Source of the DNA: Parus major
Lineage: Eukaryota; Chordata; Aves; Passeriformes; Paridae
Assembly (NCBI RefSeq): GCF_001522545.3
Contig: NC_031777.1
Span: forward strand, 1,159,074 to 1,223,073
Reading direction: 5' to 3'
Length of the DNA: 64,000 nt
The first letter of the stretch is position 1, and each line of letters opens with the position of its first letter. The position numbers and the translations under genes were made by a program. This document shows positions 9,311 through 21,744 of the stretch, one piece after another. The notes beneath the pieces were generated by a model. It did not search any database. It saw only the letters and a list, made by a program, of their open reading frames with translations, and was not told the origin of the DNA.

Positions 9311-12265
9311 TGCTTGTTTAGTCTGGATGGGAGGGAAGTGTGGGGGAGAGGACATGATAATCATCTTTAAATTTATAAAGCACAGCTGTAAAGATACAGG
9401 GTGCTGTGTTTTCAGGGCCTGTGGAGGATAGGTGAAGAAGAAAGTGAGACTCAGATGAGGAGTCAGGGCAGCAAAACGTGAAGAGAATTGACTGAAGAGC
9501 ACCACAGAGTCTCCATTCAGTATTTTTAACAATAAACATCTCCTGGGCAAGGTCAGTAGAGCCCTGAGAGAGCGAGATGCAGGTTTTGGAGGTTTTGGGT
9601 GTGTGGATCCCACAGACTCACCGTGGCTTCAGGCTGCTCTGCAACTTTGGACTTTGCTTTCTGCATCATTTATGGTCTGAGCTCCTGACACCTCTCCCAG
9701 CCTTGTCCCTGTGACTGTGGTGCTTCCCACACCATTCCCACCTCTTCCCACTGCTGTCACAGCCCCATCACCCTCCCCATGGCCACTCACATCGGCACCA
9801 ACAGCTGGACCACTCTGAGTGCCAGTCAGCCCTGCGGCTCCTGAAAAATCTGTGGAAAAATTTCACCTCTCAAAGAGTCCACGTGGGAAATTCTTGTGTT
9901 TTCAGGGCAAGACAGAAGGACAGATGGCTGCCAAACCCAAGAGCCAGCGGTGCTTGTAAGATGTATTTGCAGTAGAGTGTTATATGATGTGAAAATCACT
10001 TTTAGTGCCAGTTAGCCCTGTGACCCATTTGGAGACCAGCAAGCTGCAGGCACCTCAGGACATGCATCAGTTCTCTTTCCCTCCCCATCCTGCAAACAAC
10101 CTGCACCAGCAGCCACCACGAGAGGTGAAGATAAGCATATCAGTCAGGGTAGCCTCAGCACTGCTCAGAGATAGCCCAGCAAACTGTGTGTGCAGCACTC
10201 CAGCATCACCCTGAACAACTCTGTGAGGTTTGTGAACAAACTCTGCCCATGTCTGGAGGGGCTCCCGCCTCCACCTGCAGCCTTGGCCACCTCTCAGACA
10301 ATGCCTGCTACAATTTGGAAGTCTTTAGGATGAAACGTTGTGTTTTTCCTGCAATAAAATTCACAAAATGTCGATGCTTTGTCTCTGTAACAAGCACACA
10401 AAAAGAAGATAAAAACCCCCACGCGTTTCTAGATGCTGTCAGTGAACTGCTCTTTGCCAAGGCTGGATCTGTGAGGAGGTTTCCAGAGGATTGCCGTGCT
10501 TGGGTCTCACTGATGCTTTAGTGGGTAACTCCTTTCCATGGCTTTGGAAAGTTCTCCCCATCAGCTGGCTGCTGCCTTTCACAATTTTTGTGTAGAAGCT
10601 TTTTTCCAGCGCTTTCTGCAGAGGAGAGTGTTTAGTTTTTGAACAATGCCATGACTGCACACCAGCTGACACCCACAGGCTCACCAGGGCCACGAACTGA
10701 TGAGGATTTCCAAGTGTTGGTGTCACTGGCAGGGTTTGAAGCTGGGTTTAAAGCCTGCAGACAAGCAGGCTGCTGGCCAGGGAGGCTTAGCAGCTCTTTG
10801 GTGAGGTATCCGAGATAGTTGGAGAGAGATCTGTACCACACCCTGATATCACAGAGCTCAGCCTGCAACACATCGAGAGGGGGAATAAAGATGGAAAATT
10901 AGACCCCTGACTGCTGCAGCAGGAGGGTGAAAACAACTTTCTTCTCGTGGTGGAAGATTCTGGTTTTGGAGCTGAACTAAGAGGAAAGACTTAATATGAC
11001 AAGGAAAGCTCGATTAATTTTGGGTCAACCAAAAACATTTTGCTTGACCAGTAACAAAATCTTCTGGTTTGCTATTCCAGCTTTTTTAAAAAAAAAATCT
11101 AAAAAAACCACAACCCTTTTCCTTTTAAATTTAGGTCTATTGAAAATGAAAATAAAAAAGAGAGCGTCAAACTAAATAACGTTCAATAAAGCAAACTGCT
11201 TCAGCCTGAAAATGCTGAAGTGAAACATTTCAATATTTAAGGAAATAAAGGAAGACTTCTATTGTTTTGTCTTGTCATTGACTGACTTCAGCCCAGATTT
11301 GTGTGTTATTCTGGTTGCCTTCATTTTCACAGGGGACTTAATTTTTTATTTCTCAACTCGTTTAATACTCTCTTCTTGTTCAGTTCGAGGTACAAATGGT
11401 CAGGTTCAGCAAAGGTTCATAAGAACACGACTGAGCTGACAATTTGCATAAATATCAGGCAAACTCCATGGTTGTTTTTTTTTTTTCCCCTTTGCATTTT
11501 AGTTTTCCTTTGAAATTGTACCTGAATTTCAAGAAGCTGGGGCTCCTCAAGACCCCCACAACATGCACAGAACAGAACTGTCAAAGTCTGTGTGCTCTGC
11601 TGGGTAACCTGCACACCACAAAAATTCAGATGCCATCTTCAGTCCTGCAAAATATTAAGGCAGGCATTTAAGATTTACCCGAGTGATTAAGCATGAGCAG
11701 CTTGTAATTGTTTCCAGACCCCTCTCCTAGCAGGAGAAAAGGCTCTGCAATCCCTGTCCACGTGCTCAGTGTAGCAATGTGCTCACAAACAGAGAAACTG
11801 AAGATGAGCTGGGGAGGACAAACAGATACCCCGAGTTGTGAGAACAAGCCAGCTTTAATTTTGAGTCCAGCATGGATTGTCCAGCTCAGAAAAGCAGAAT
11901 TATTTAGCAGTGTACATCAGGGCACGTCTCCCTGGAGCAACACCTGTGAACCAGCAACTAAAAACCCTTCCTAAGTACACGTGGTCACATTCAGTCTGCA
12001 ATTTTTCATCTGGCTTGGGAGTGTTAAATGAAGATCAACTGCTGAAATCGGCCTCATTTGGGGAATCTGACTTTACAGAGAAGACCTTTGTCCTCCAGGT
12101 TTTATATGAAGCCCCAAAGATTGCAGACTCTCCATGTAAGCCATGAAACAATCCAGCAAGCATCTGCCTCACATCCCAAACTGTTCCCTCCATGCAAATC
12201 TACTGATGGATTTTTTCCCACAGACTTTTTGGTCATGAAAGATCTTCCTCAACTCACTCAGGGCT
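9311..12265. other. Intergenic DNA, no gene seen
   Basis: Mixed-composition intergenic sequence with an A-rich patch near 11080-11160. No exon or repeat family is recognised on either strand; all reading frames are short. Confidence 0.7.
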
Positions 12266-12266
12266 T

Positions 12267-12305
12267 CAGAAAACCTCAGAGAAAACCTCAGAGAAAACCT
12301 CAGCA
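12267..12305. repeat. 12-bp tandem repeat, three copies
   Basis: AAAACCTCAGAG occurs three times in tandem, the last copy ending in CA instead of AG. It is a small minisatellite without other context. Confidence 0.9.
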
Positions 12306-12541
12306 GCCCCAGCCCAAGTTTGAAAGCAAATTCAAGGGTTTGCCCTCGCCTTTGAACACAGCAGGGCTCTATTCCAACAGGTTAGATCTCAGGGGCCACC
12401 TTGCTCCCAGGATTTAAACCAGACCACATGTGAAATGGCAACCATCTCTTGATTTTATATTTTATTTTATTTTTAAATAGGATAATTTAGGGGCTATGGT
12501 TCTTCTTATTATTATTCTTACTGCTATTTTAATGGCAAAAA

Positions 12542-12586
12542 TTCCCTCCTTAATGAAGGGAACCAGAGACTTCCCTCCTTAATGAA
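12542..12586. repeat. Direct 16-bp repeat spaced 29 bp start to start
   Basis: TTCCCTCCTTAATGAA occurs at 12542-12557 and again at 12571-12586, separated by 13 bp. It is probably a small local duplication. Confidence 0.9.
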
Positions 12587-12599
12587 AGACCATTAATGC

Positions 12600-14435
12600 C
12601 CAGAGCTCAATTTCTCCTACTTTCTAGAAAGTACCTACAAATCCTTTGTAGAAAAATAACCACAATTTTTTTTTCCCCTTCTCTCTCCCCCCTGAGATGG
12701 GGTTTTCATCAGCTCAGACCATTTTTCTTCCACCACCTCTTTATCTTAACCTTTCCTCAAAGGTTACATTTATTTTCTGAGGTCCACAGCCAGGACTAAG
12801 ATACAGAGGAGGGTGCAGCTGGCACTGCCTTTTGAGAATCACTGTCACCACTGCAAGAGACACAATCCTGGGGGGAAGGATGTCCCTGGACATGGCCCCT
12901 GCCCTCACCCAGCCCACTTCACCCAGCCAGGCCCCTCCACAGCAGCTGGAGCTGCTGCCAACAGAGCACGTCCTTGTAGCCAGAGCTGAGTCCTGTCCCT
13001 GGACTGTGCAAACTCCTTTTCTCCCCCTTCCCCAGCCCTGGCTATCCCCTGCACATCTGCTGGTTCCTCTGATCCCCTCTGCAATCATTGCTTCATCTCT
13101 GTTCAGCTCCAGGCTGGAATGGAGCTGCTCTCCCTCCTCTGGGACCTTGAGTGCGTCCTCATCTTTTAACCAAATTCACTGTGCAATGGATCCTTCCATC
13201 CCTTCTTATGCTGAACCCCCTGAGAAGGGTCCTTTTCCAGGATGGAAATCTTGGCACACTCCTCAAGCAGATGATCTCAGATAAGCCCACTGCTGGGGAG
13301 AGAGGTTCACCACCCTCCATGGAAACTTTGCAAGCTCTGGTTTTCATCCAGATGAGATTTTTTTTTTTTTTTTTAATTTAAATTTGAGCAAAAATGATTC
13401 AATCTTTACAGCTTGAGAGAGGAGTGAAAAAATACATGACTGCCATTAATGTGGAGGGGTAAAAAAGTAGTTCAAGGTCTCTTTGAAGAGCCTTGGTGCT
13501 GAAACAAATGGGCTTCTCTCGTTTAAGTTAGATGAGAATGGTTCTTCTGGCCTTTGCTTGCTTCAGTGAGTGAGGGGCAGCATTTGCTGTCTCCTGCCCA
13601 AGCCCATCTGTCCACAGGTGGGGTCCTTGGCACCAAACACGGCACTGAGGCCGTGGAGCTCAGTGGAGGAGCCAGAGAGGTGGGACATGGCTCTGCCATT
13701 TGAGATCTGCAACGAGAGCCTGAGCTGAGCCTGCACAGGAGCAGAGAGGAGTGGCAGCTGCAGCAACTTCTAACCACATTTACACATCAGGGTGCAACTG
13801 ATGGGAGCTCTTCCATCGAAGCACATCTGTGCACAGCCTCAAGATTGTGTTTTACTCAGCATAAGTAATTCTCTATCCTGTGGACAGAGGGAGGTTTTCA
13901 TTTGTGTGCTCACCCATCTGCTCATGGCCAAAGCCAGCTCGACTCTGGTTTGTAGAGTCCTGGCCATGCTGTCCCTCAGGTTCTCCAGGTCATCTCTGTC
14001 AGCGTGTGGTGCCAGCAGAGCTCCTGGGATGTGCTGTGGCCCCATCTGCACCGTGACCCAGGGCTCGCAGCTGAATGGCAGCAGCAGGAATTGCCCTCAG
14101 GGAAGATGTTGAGAAAGAGATGAGGAAAAACTGCATCTCACCCCAGCCAAAAACCCAACTCACTTCCACACCCCCACCATGCACTGGGATTGTGGTAAAG
14201 CCAAGCCTAAAAGGGGCCACTCAGCCCCCACAGCATCTTTAATTATTCTTTTCTAGGCCGTCACAAGCCAGCCAGGACAGTGCTGGGAGAAAACAGATTG
14301 ACAGCAAATCCCCAAAGCATCTCCTGTGCTCCCCACTGCCGGCTGGGCTGCAAACAGCATCGCCTACGGGAAAACAGCCTTGGCCTTGGAAAGGCAGCAG
14401 GGAAAACACAAGGGAAGGGCCTCAAGGTTAGCCCA
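12600..14435. other. Intergenic DNA, no gene seen
   Basis: GC-rich intergenic sequence with overlapping chance reading frames on both strands (up to about 150 codons at 12832-13284). A T17 run lies at 13358-13374. No exon is recognised. Confidence 0.7.
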
Positions 14436-14439
14436 GCCC

Positions 14440-14530
14440 CGCCGAGGCGCCGGGGGTACCTGAGGCACGAATTTACCAGACGCCCCCGGAGCCTGGCCTG
14501 GCCGCCGCGGCGTGGAAACCATTAGCGTTT
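14440..14530. promoter_or_regulatory. Compact CpG-rich patch
   Basis: About a dozen CpGs fall in 90 bp, including GCCGAGGCGCCGGG and GCCGCCGCGGCG, in surroundings that are nearly CpG-free. In a methylated vertebrate genome this suggests an unmethylated regulatory site or small CpG island. No transcript evidence can be seen. Confidence 0.4.
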
Positions 14531-16640
14531 AAAAAATACTTACAGGAATGGGAAGGGTGGGGGGAAAGGGAAAAAAAAAACCAACCCAGAAATGGTATTT
14601 GCGGAGGCCCATTCCTCAGCGCACTTTCATGTGTGCCAAAGTTTGTTGGCATGGCTCTGAGTTTGATAGGGAACATCTGGGCTGCTGTTGCTGCCTGTAT
14701 ATTGGCTGAGGGCAGCGAACAAAAGGGGTTTGTGCAGGAATGCGAGGGGAGGGACAGCTGTGAGAGGCAAAACGCAGCCATACTCCCTGAAGAAGAAAGC
14801 CTAATGCACATCCCATGTTCCTGCTTTTTAAAAGGGGGATAAAAGCTTTCCCCTGCCCCCACCGCTTCTCTTCCCTCCCGGGGTGCTGAAGGCAAGCGGG
14901 GCTCAGACAGATCCGTGCCCTGCTACCTCTGCACGTTGGATTATTGGAAAACTCTTGGGAGCAGGTGGGTGGGAGAGCAGGGGAGTCTGAACCCAGCCAG
15001 CACCAGCACAGACTCAAGGCACAGCCAGCCCGATGCCACGGGCCATGCACCCAGTGACAAACCCTCTCAGAGTGCACCATGTGATGTGGAGCCACCACCA
15101 ACAGCACTGATTCAAGTTTCTTCCACTCCTCTTGGAAATGTGGGGTCAGAACATGAAAATTAGCACTGGGGACAGTGCCAGCAGCTCAAAAGCCAGAGGC
15201 TGCTTCCTACAGACCCAGGGTCTCATGGTGTGTGACACCAGAGGATGGCGTGGAGGGATGGAGGAGGAGAGGATTCCCACTTGAAGAAAGTTCTGTTGGG
15301 AACTGGCTGAGAACTGAGGTCAGGTGCAACCTTTGGCTCTAAAGATCACCAAGGGGTCACTGCTGCCTGTGCACAGACACCAGAAACTTCTGACTGAATC
15401 ATCCTGAGATATGACATTCGTCCTCTTGGAGTTCCTTTCCACCGTCCCACACCTGTGGTGTTGTTCACCCAAAGGTGCTTCTAGCATTCACACAAACTTT
15501 TTGAAAATTTCACTCTGCAGAAAGCCTCTCCCTCAACAGGAGCAGCACTGGTATTAATTTCCTACCTTGTGACACCTCTCTCCTCATTCCATTTTTGTCC
15601 AGCTCAATACCATGAGCAACAGTTTTGAGCATTTATGAGTTGTTTTTTTTCTCCAATCAATGGAGAATTTTTCTCTTTTGTTGCTGGTATGTACATTTGG
15701 CCTGGATCCTCCCTAGCAGCCTACATCCCTCCTTGGCTCCAGCCTTTAGCAAGGACACACATTGGGTCTGCCACCAAGATTTCCATTGCCTGTGCTTTTG
15801 GAGTTGCTCCAGAGAGAGTATTTGGGGTAGCACTTGAGGCACAAATCCCTCTTCCTTGACAGGAAAACCCTCTGGGGAACCCTCAGGGAGCAAAACCTCA
15901 AGACAAAGGGTCCAGGTCAGCAAAGACCCTTGAGTCTGGCAGTCAAGGCAGCTTTTTCCAGCTCTGATCTCCTCCCCAGCTCTCAGCTGCGTGTCTCCAC
16001 ACCATCATTTGGAGCTGACTTCACACCAGCCACGCAACCCCGCTGGCGCTGCCTCAGGCAGCGTGACTGGGCTGGGGGTGCTGGCTCCAGGGCTGGGCAT
16101 GTTTGCAGATAAGCTTCCCTCAGCGATATTATTTGGATTTCGATTACATCAGTGTCAAGACAACTTTTGGCCAGAGCCGAGCGAGCTCCCGGCGCGCCAA
16201 AGCGAGCGGCCAGGCTGTGCAGAGCACACTCACACTGCAGGGGACAGCCAGCACAGCACAGCCACCTCTCTGCCACACACACCACACACACATGAGCCTC
16301 TCTTTCTGTGGGTTGGGAGAGGAGATGTGGGAATGCCAGCCAGCCTTTGGAAACTCCCCACAGCCATCGCCGGGGAATGTGAAGGCGTACGTAAATATAC
16401 AGCTGAGTTTAGCGGTCAGGGCCCTGTTTTAGAGAGGAGGAAAAGATTGTAACTGCTGTGTTTAGTGCTCCTTGAGCTGCTTTTGAAGACCAGGAGGGTT
16501 GGGGGGCAGCTAATTTACTCCTGCTTTAATTTGCCAGCCCTCAGGGACAGGTCTGTGCCTCCATTCATCCTCCCCATCCTTCTCCAAGACACCTTGTCTC
16601 TTGGCTCTGCTTGAGAAACTGCCTGTCAGTGCTCCAAGGG
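14531..16640. other. Intergenic DNA, no gene seen
   Basis: GC-rich intergenic sequence. A complex stretch at 16110-16220 (GCGATATTATTTGGATTTCG followed by CCCGGCGCGCCAAAGCGAGC) stands out by CpG content, but no exon is recognised. Confidence 0.65.
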
Positions 16641-16645
16641 ACAAG

Positions 16646-16700
16646 CCATATTCCATATTCCATATTACATATTCCATATTCCATATTCCAGCCATATTCC
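16646..16700. repeat. (CCATATT)n heptamer tandem repeat
   Basis: About seven copies of CCATATT in tandem, with one TACATATT variant and one interrupted copy (CCAGCCATATTCC). Confidence 0.95.
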
Positions 16701-17810
16701 CAGCTGATCTCACTCCCAGCTGTCCTTCCTTGACTGGCCACTAAGAACCACCAGTCCCAAAAAAGCCCATTTCAAAAGCAGAGAAACTATTTAAGAACCT
16801 AAACCCCGCTTTCCATGTGGTTAAAGGCCCCATCAGGAGGCAGAATTTTAATTATCCTAAATGTTTTTGTTTAAAATCAAGAGTCCATTGGATCTCACAG
16901 AGGTTCAAGCTGTTCTTGCAGCTGTGGCTCCATCCTGTTTGCTCCATCCCTGCATTTGTCCACCATTCCATGGGCCAAGCTGGGAAATTCCCTGTGCAAT
17001 GGGCCTGGGAAGGGCAACAGTGGGAAAATGCCCATTTTACTTTTTGCAGGCGAGAGTGGTTTGGAAAGTTGTTTCAACTGGGAAAAAAAAGCTCAAACCC
17101 TTGTCCAAATTGTCCAAATTGTTTGGCTTTTGTACTTCCTTCAGTGACACATCCCAGGGCTTTAGTTGAAAAGGTCTTCTCTCTTCAGAATTAAGCTGCT
17201 TATAGGAAAAATAAAATCCTATCAAAACAGGAAGCTTGAAATTATCAAAGAAAAATATTTTCATTGACCTTAAAAGATCTTACCCTTTGGTTTGCTAGTT
17301 CACAAAATTTTTCAGAACTGACTCCTCATCCCCATGAGAGATGAGAAATACTACCAGTATTCAGTGTTTTGAGGTCAGTACCTCAAAAATGTTGCCTGAA
17401 GGGATGAGTTATTAATTACCAATCTTTATTTTTAACCTGCAACCAAGAGTCACTTCTAATGGGGGACAAGTGGATTCCCTCGAGGCTCTGCCATTGGCTT
17501 CATCAAGGCTTTTAAATAAGAGAGAATTATTTTCTTTTGGATGGGAAATACCCCAGGCACTCTGCAAAGCCCAGCCTATCCATTTCCAAAGCAAGCTATC
17601 CATCTCTTTAGAAAAATGATGTCATTACCTTTTCCCCCCTCACCTATATTCCAGTTGAAAAAAACTCATATTTTCTCCCCCATAACTCAAAAAGGACTAC
17701 ATGGATTTTTTTTTTTCCCCTCAGAGTTTTAAAAAAAAGAGAAATAAAAATTCCCACCTGGTTAAGGCCAGGCATGCAAAAAGCTCAATGTGAAAAGTAA
17801 ATGTTTTCAG
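16701..17810. other. Intergenic DNA, no gene seen
   Basis: No gene or repeat family is recognised. A short duplicated TTGTCCAAA occurs near 17101-17119. Confidence 0.65.
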
Positions 17811-18140
17811 AAGTTATGAGCTTATGAAAAGGAGGACTATAATGGAAACTGTTTTACTGCCATAATTATAACACCATGAACAGAGCCTGCTGCGACACAT
17901 AACACTATCAAGCTCCTGTCAGCATTTAATAGAAGTCTTAATTAAGTGCTGAGGAGGAACCTGGCAAAAATTTATTTTCAGGAACACTTTTGGGAGCTGT
18001 GTAATTCTGGGCTTTTTTAAATTTTTCAAGTCCATCTCAATTGGAGCCTTAGTAGAGTATGGAGGACAGACTAAATACGAGACACAGTTGTGTATCTTGT
18101 TGGCATTACTTCATGATAGGATTTGCTTTTGTCTTAAACA
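17811..18140. promoter_or_regulatory. AT-rich complex block, candidate conserved non-coding element
   Basis: Non-repetitive AT-rich DNA with homeodomain-like cores (CCATAATTATAAC, GTCTTAATTAAGTGCTG) and no coding frame. It is bordered by GC-rich ordinary sequence on the right. The call rests on composition and motif content only. Confidence 0.3.
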
Positions 18141-19100
18141 TATAATCCAGAAACAATAATGTTTGTGTTGGGTGAGAGCCAGACACTTCAGAGTTAGATT
18201 TAAACCTTCCCCAGGTTTGGGGTTACCCAGAGCCAGGGGATTGATTCAGTTTTTTGGGGAGAGGGGCACATGTGTGAGCTGTGGGGCTGCCCTGCCTTTG
18301 CCATTTGCCTTCCTCCCCGCCTTCCACCCCCCAAAGATGCTCACATTCAGAATTTGGAGAGGATCCCGTGTTTCCCTGCATGGCAATGGCTGAGCTGCTG
18401 GGCTAGAGAGCACAGAGAGGTGTGGGGAGGGCCAAGCACAACAGCTGGAGGATCTCTGAAATAATTTCCTGCCAATGGTTTCACAGGAGAGAGAAGCAGC
18501 TCAAAGCCAGCCTGACCATTCTGTGGTTCCTCTCCCTTGCACATTTGGGGAAATATTGCAGAGGAAAAGGCTCCTTCTGCTGCAGCCTGACCTTCATGAA
18601 GTTTTTCTATCTCCCCATCACACTCCTGGGGTCTGGTCCCTTCACCCTTTCTGGGGTCACCAGGCTGGGCTGACGAGGGGAGGAGGGCAGCAAGGGAGGG
18701 CAGGACCAGCCCTGGGACAGGGAAGCTGCATCAGCAGCAGCTTTTGGGGTGCCTGGGGCACAGAGCCATCCTTGGGGGGAGCACATGAAGAGCCAGCTCT
18801 TCAAACCTGCTGCTAAATTAGACAAGCAGAGCAGAGGAGACACTAAGCAGATGGTGATAAGGGGTCTGCCAGGGTTAACCTGGCTCTCCTCACTGCCACA
18901 CCTGACCACATCTCACAAACATTCTGGCAAGCAAAGAGCTTCTCAGCGAATGCCACCACAAACACTCCTTCAGTCTCGCCTGGCAGCCCACGCTTATTTT
19001 CCTTCCCTTTCTGCCCCCTCCATCCCCTGGCTGGCCCCTGCTGCTGCGAGCTGGCAGGCCACATCCATTTCCCTGATAGCACCGATAGCCTGACAGCTGC
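18141..19100. other. Intergenic DNA, no gene seen
   Basis: GC-rich sequence with overlapping short chance frames on both strands. No repeat family or exon is recognised. Confidence 0.65.
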
Positions 19101-19104
19101 TCTC

Positions 19105-19440
19105 TGTCCCTTCAGAGATTAGTTTGTTTTCCTAACACAATTACTGCCACGTGGCCCCGCTTTCTGCCGGGATCCAGGCTGGATGGAGATAAAGCAGCGA
19201 TAAGATCCCAGCCTCTCCAGACCCTTCACGCCCGCGCTCTGCTCTCCTTGGCACACGAGTGGCCTGGCAGCGAGGTACCTGCTCCCAGCACTGCCAGCCC
19301 AGGGCAACTTTCTGGCCCTAAACCCCAAGGATTTGGCTCCCAGCTTTTCATGTGACACCGAGGAGTTGTTGTACGATGTGGCTGTGCAGCGCAGCGTGGA
19401 CACAGCCGCTTATCGGTTGTAGCGGCCTGCTTTGGGCGAG
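19105..19440. promoter_or_regulatory. CpG-containing complex block with E-box and GATA motifs, candidate regulatory element
   Basis: Contains GCCACGTGGCC (a palindromic CACGTG E-box, about 19147-19157), AGCAGCGATAAGATCC (GATA core) and several CpGs (CACGCCCGCG, GCGCAGCGTGG, CCGCTTATCGG). It is not repetitive. No protein family is recognised in any frame. Confidence 0.3.
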
Positions 19441-19829
19441 CACAGCTGGCCAGCAGCTGGCTCCAGGCTGGCCTGCCTCCACCCAGGCCAGCACACTCTC
19501 CTCCTCCTGCCCTGGGTTAGCCCAGCTCATCCTACTGGTGAGCGAGGCAGTTTTACCCCTGCTCATCCTCTCTGCTGAGCAGGAGCATCCCAGCAGGGCT
19601 CACGTCGCTCCCTGCCCTGCTCGGCTCCAGAAACATCCCTGGAGCCACCACAGGGGCAGGTCTGGCACCACTGCTCTCCATCCCATCCAGAAAAGGCTCT
19701 CTGTGTCCCCCAGAGCCTCCTGTGGGAATCCTTGTCAGGGAACAGCTCCTGAAGGCCGGGCCTGACGTGGTGCACGCCAGGAGAGGATACTCAGGGAGCC
19801 TTCAGAGAGACAAGCAGCCTTGCCAGATG

Positions 19830-20105
19830 TCTCCCATAAAGCTGCAAGTACTTTATTTTAATAATAAGCCTTAATGTATTCATTAAAGGCTCCCAGTGAC
19901 CTGGGATGAATTTCCCCACTATTGTAAAGGGCTGTGGGAATCTGGAAACCGCTGCATTACAGTTAATAACTTTAATTTTACAAGGCCCAAAATAGACAAC
20001 TGAAAAAATACACAGACTCACTGTTTCCAATTAAGAAGGGATTTCTTCTAATTCCTCTGCCACTGGCGCTCTTGTTTAGCAAACAACATCTACAGATATT
20101 CAACC
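19830..20105. promoter_or_regulatory. AT-rich complex block, candidate conserved non-coding element
   Basis: Contains TTAATGTATTCATTAAAGG and TTAATAACTTTAATTTTAC inside otherwise high-complexity sequence with no open frame of note. Function is inferred from texture. Confidence 0.25.
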
Positions 20106-20519
20106 ATAGATGGGGGAAAAGCAAATTGAGCTGAGGGAGTCGCCTTTTGCATCTCCATTCCACCGAGGAAGGAGCCAGGAGCCTTCCTCCTCACTGGGTT
20201 ATCAGAGCATGGAAGAGGCACAGCCTGGTCAGCAACAACAAACCCACCCTGGGGCAGCCAGAGATAAAACTTTCACACCTCCTTCTTGGCTTTGATCCAA
20301 GGGAGATGATTTCTAATCCATCTTCTCTCCCAGCTAAGATAAAAAGGTTTGGAGGGACCAAACCACACCAGGGGCTGGGTGAGCATCCTTCTAGTATTTG
20401 GGGTGACTGGATGTCCAGCTTTAAGGTCAGGAAGGAATATTTTCCTCCCCTCAATCAGCTTGGCAGAGATTGCTGTGGATTTATTTTGCCTCTTTCTTTC
20501 TCTGTCAAATCAATGGTTT

Positions 20520-21260
20520 CCCAAGGGAAAAAAAAAAAAGATTAAAATCTGGGAACCACAACAAAAACAATCCAGCCTGATTTATATATTATTTAAAAAA
20601 AATTTCTGTGAATCAAATATTTAACAATCCAAATCTTTTTAATTTCCAGTTTGGTTCTTTTGGGTTTTTCAGTTAAAGCTGGAGCTTTTTGGTTTTTTTT
20701 AAAAGAGGCCTGACATTTTATGTAGAAGCATCCATTTTAAAAAAATACCAAACAAAACCATTCCTAGTGGCTTTCCTGAAGAGATTCACACACAGGTTGG
20801 GTATCAGTGCTTGTAAACCTTCATGTTACCCCAGAAAACCCAGCCTCTAGCCTGGTTGTGGTGTCTCCACTCTAGACATCAGCAAAAACCTCCAAAAAAC
20901 ATGGAAAAACCAAAGTGCTGTGCCTCACCTACAACACCAACAGATCCACAGGCAGCACAGACCTTCCCCAGCTCTCTGAGCACATATTTCCTACTCCTGC
21001 CTCTCTCACATCAATACCCTGACTAGGGCTGCTTGAAAAATTTCCATCCAAACAGTTCATAGCAGGTCATTTTTTAGTCAAAAGCAGATTTATTTTTTTT
21101 AAAAAAAAAAAAAATACAGAAAAGATTTTTGTGGAAATTTGCCTGACTTGTCTGAAAGGTTAAAATAAAAAAATACTAGGAAAAAAAAAAAACCAAACCA
21201 AAGCTTTGGTCTCAAAAAATCTTGGTTTTAAACATAAAAATGCAATTTATGTGTCTTTTG
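20520..21260. other. A/T-rich intergenic stretch with poly(A) runs
   Basis: Several A-runs and T-runs (for example near 20527, 21100 and 21180) lie in mixed sequence. They may be decayed poly(A) tails, but no element body is recognised. Confidence 0.5.
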
Positions 21261-21744
21261 AGCAAAAATTAAACTTCCAGAGAGAATAAATTCTGTTGTT
21301 GTCATTAAAAATGTTCCTGGTGTGATGGGTGCAGTGAGATTTTCAGAAAACCCTACCTCCAGGGATTGTTAAGGAAATTGGTCGTTGTGCAAAAGGGAAG
21401 GAACTGGTTAGAGCCTGGCAAAGGAGCAGAGCACAGATAAATGCTTTCTTTCCAGCCTGATGTTATGTTCACAGCCAGGCATCCCACAGGTCTGCTGCAA
21501 GATTTTGGAGTTTATTTAGCATATTTAGGATTTATTTAGTATATTCAGCAGTGATCTGGGTGCAAAACAAGGTGGACACAAGGCCATGGGGGCTCAGGGT
21601 GCCATCACCCCAACGTGGTCCTGTCTGATGGCAGTGGGTGCTGTCAGGGGACACAGCTCCAACCCTGTCCCTGGCTCCCAGGAGGGGTTTGTGCATCTCC
21701 TGATGCCTTGAGAGGCCACCTTGAACAGGGGCTAGACAGACTTA

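Noticed and set aside
12267..12305. KPQR-type repeat protein from the 12-bp tandem repeat
   Set aside because: Only three units and no surrounding coding evidence; a small minisatellite is enough.
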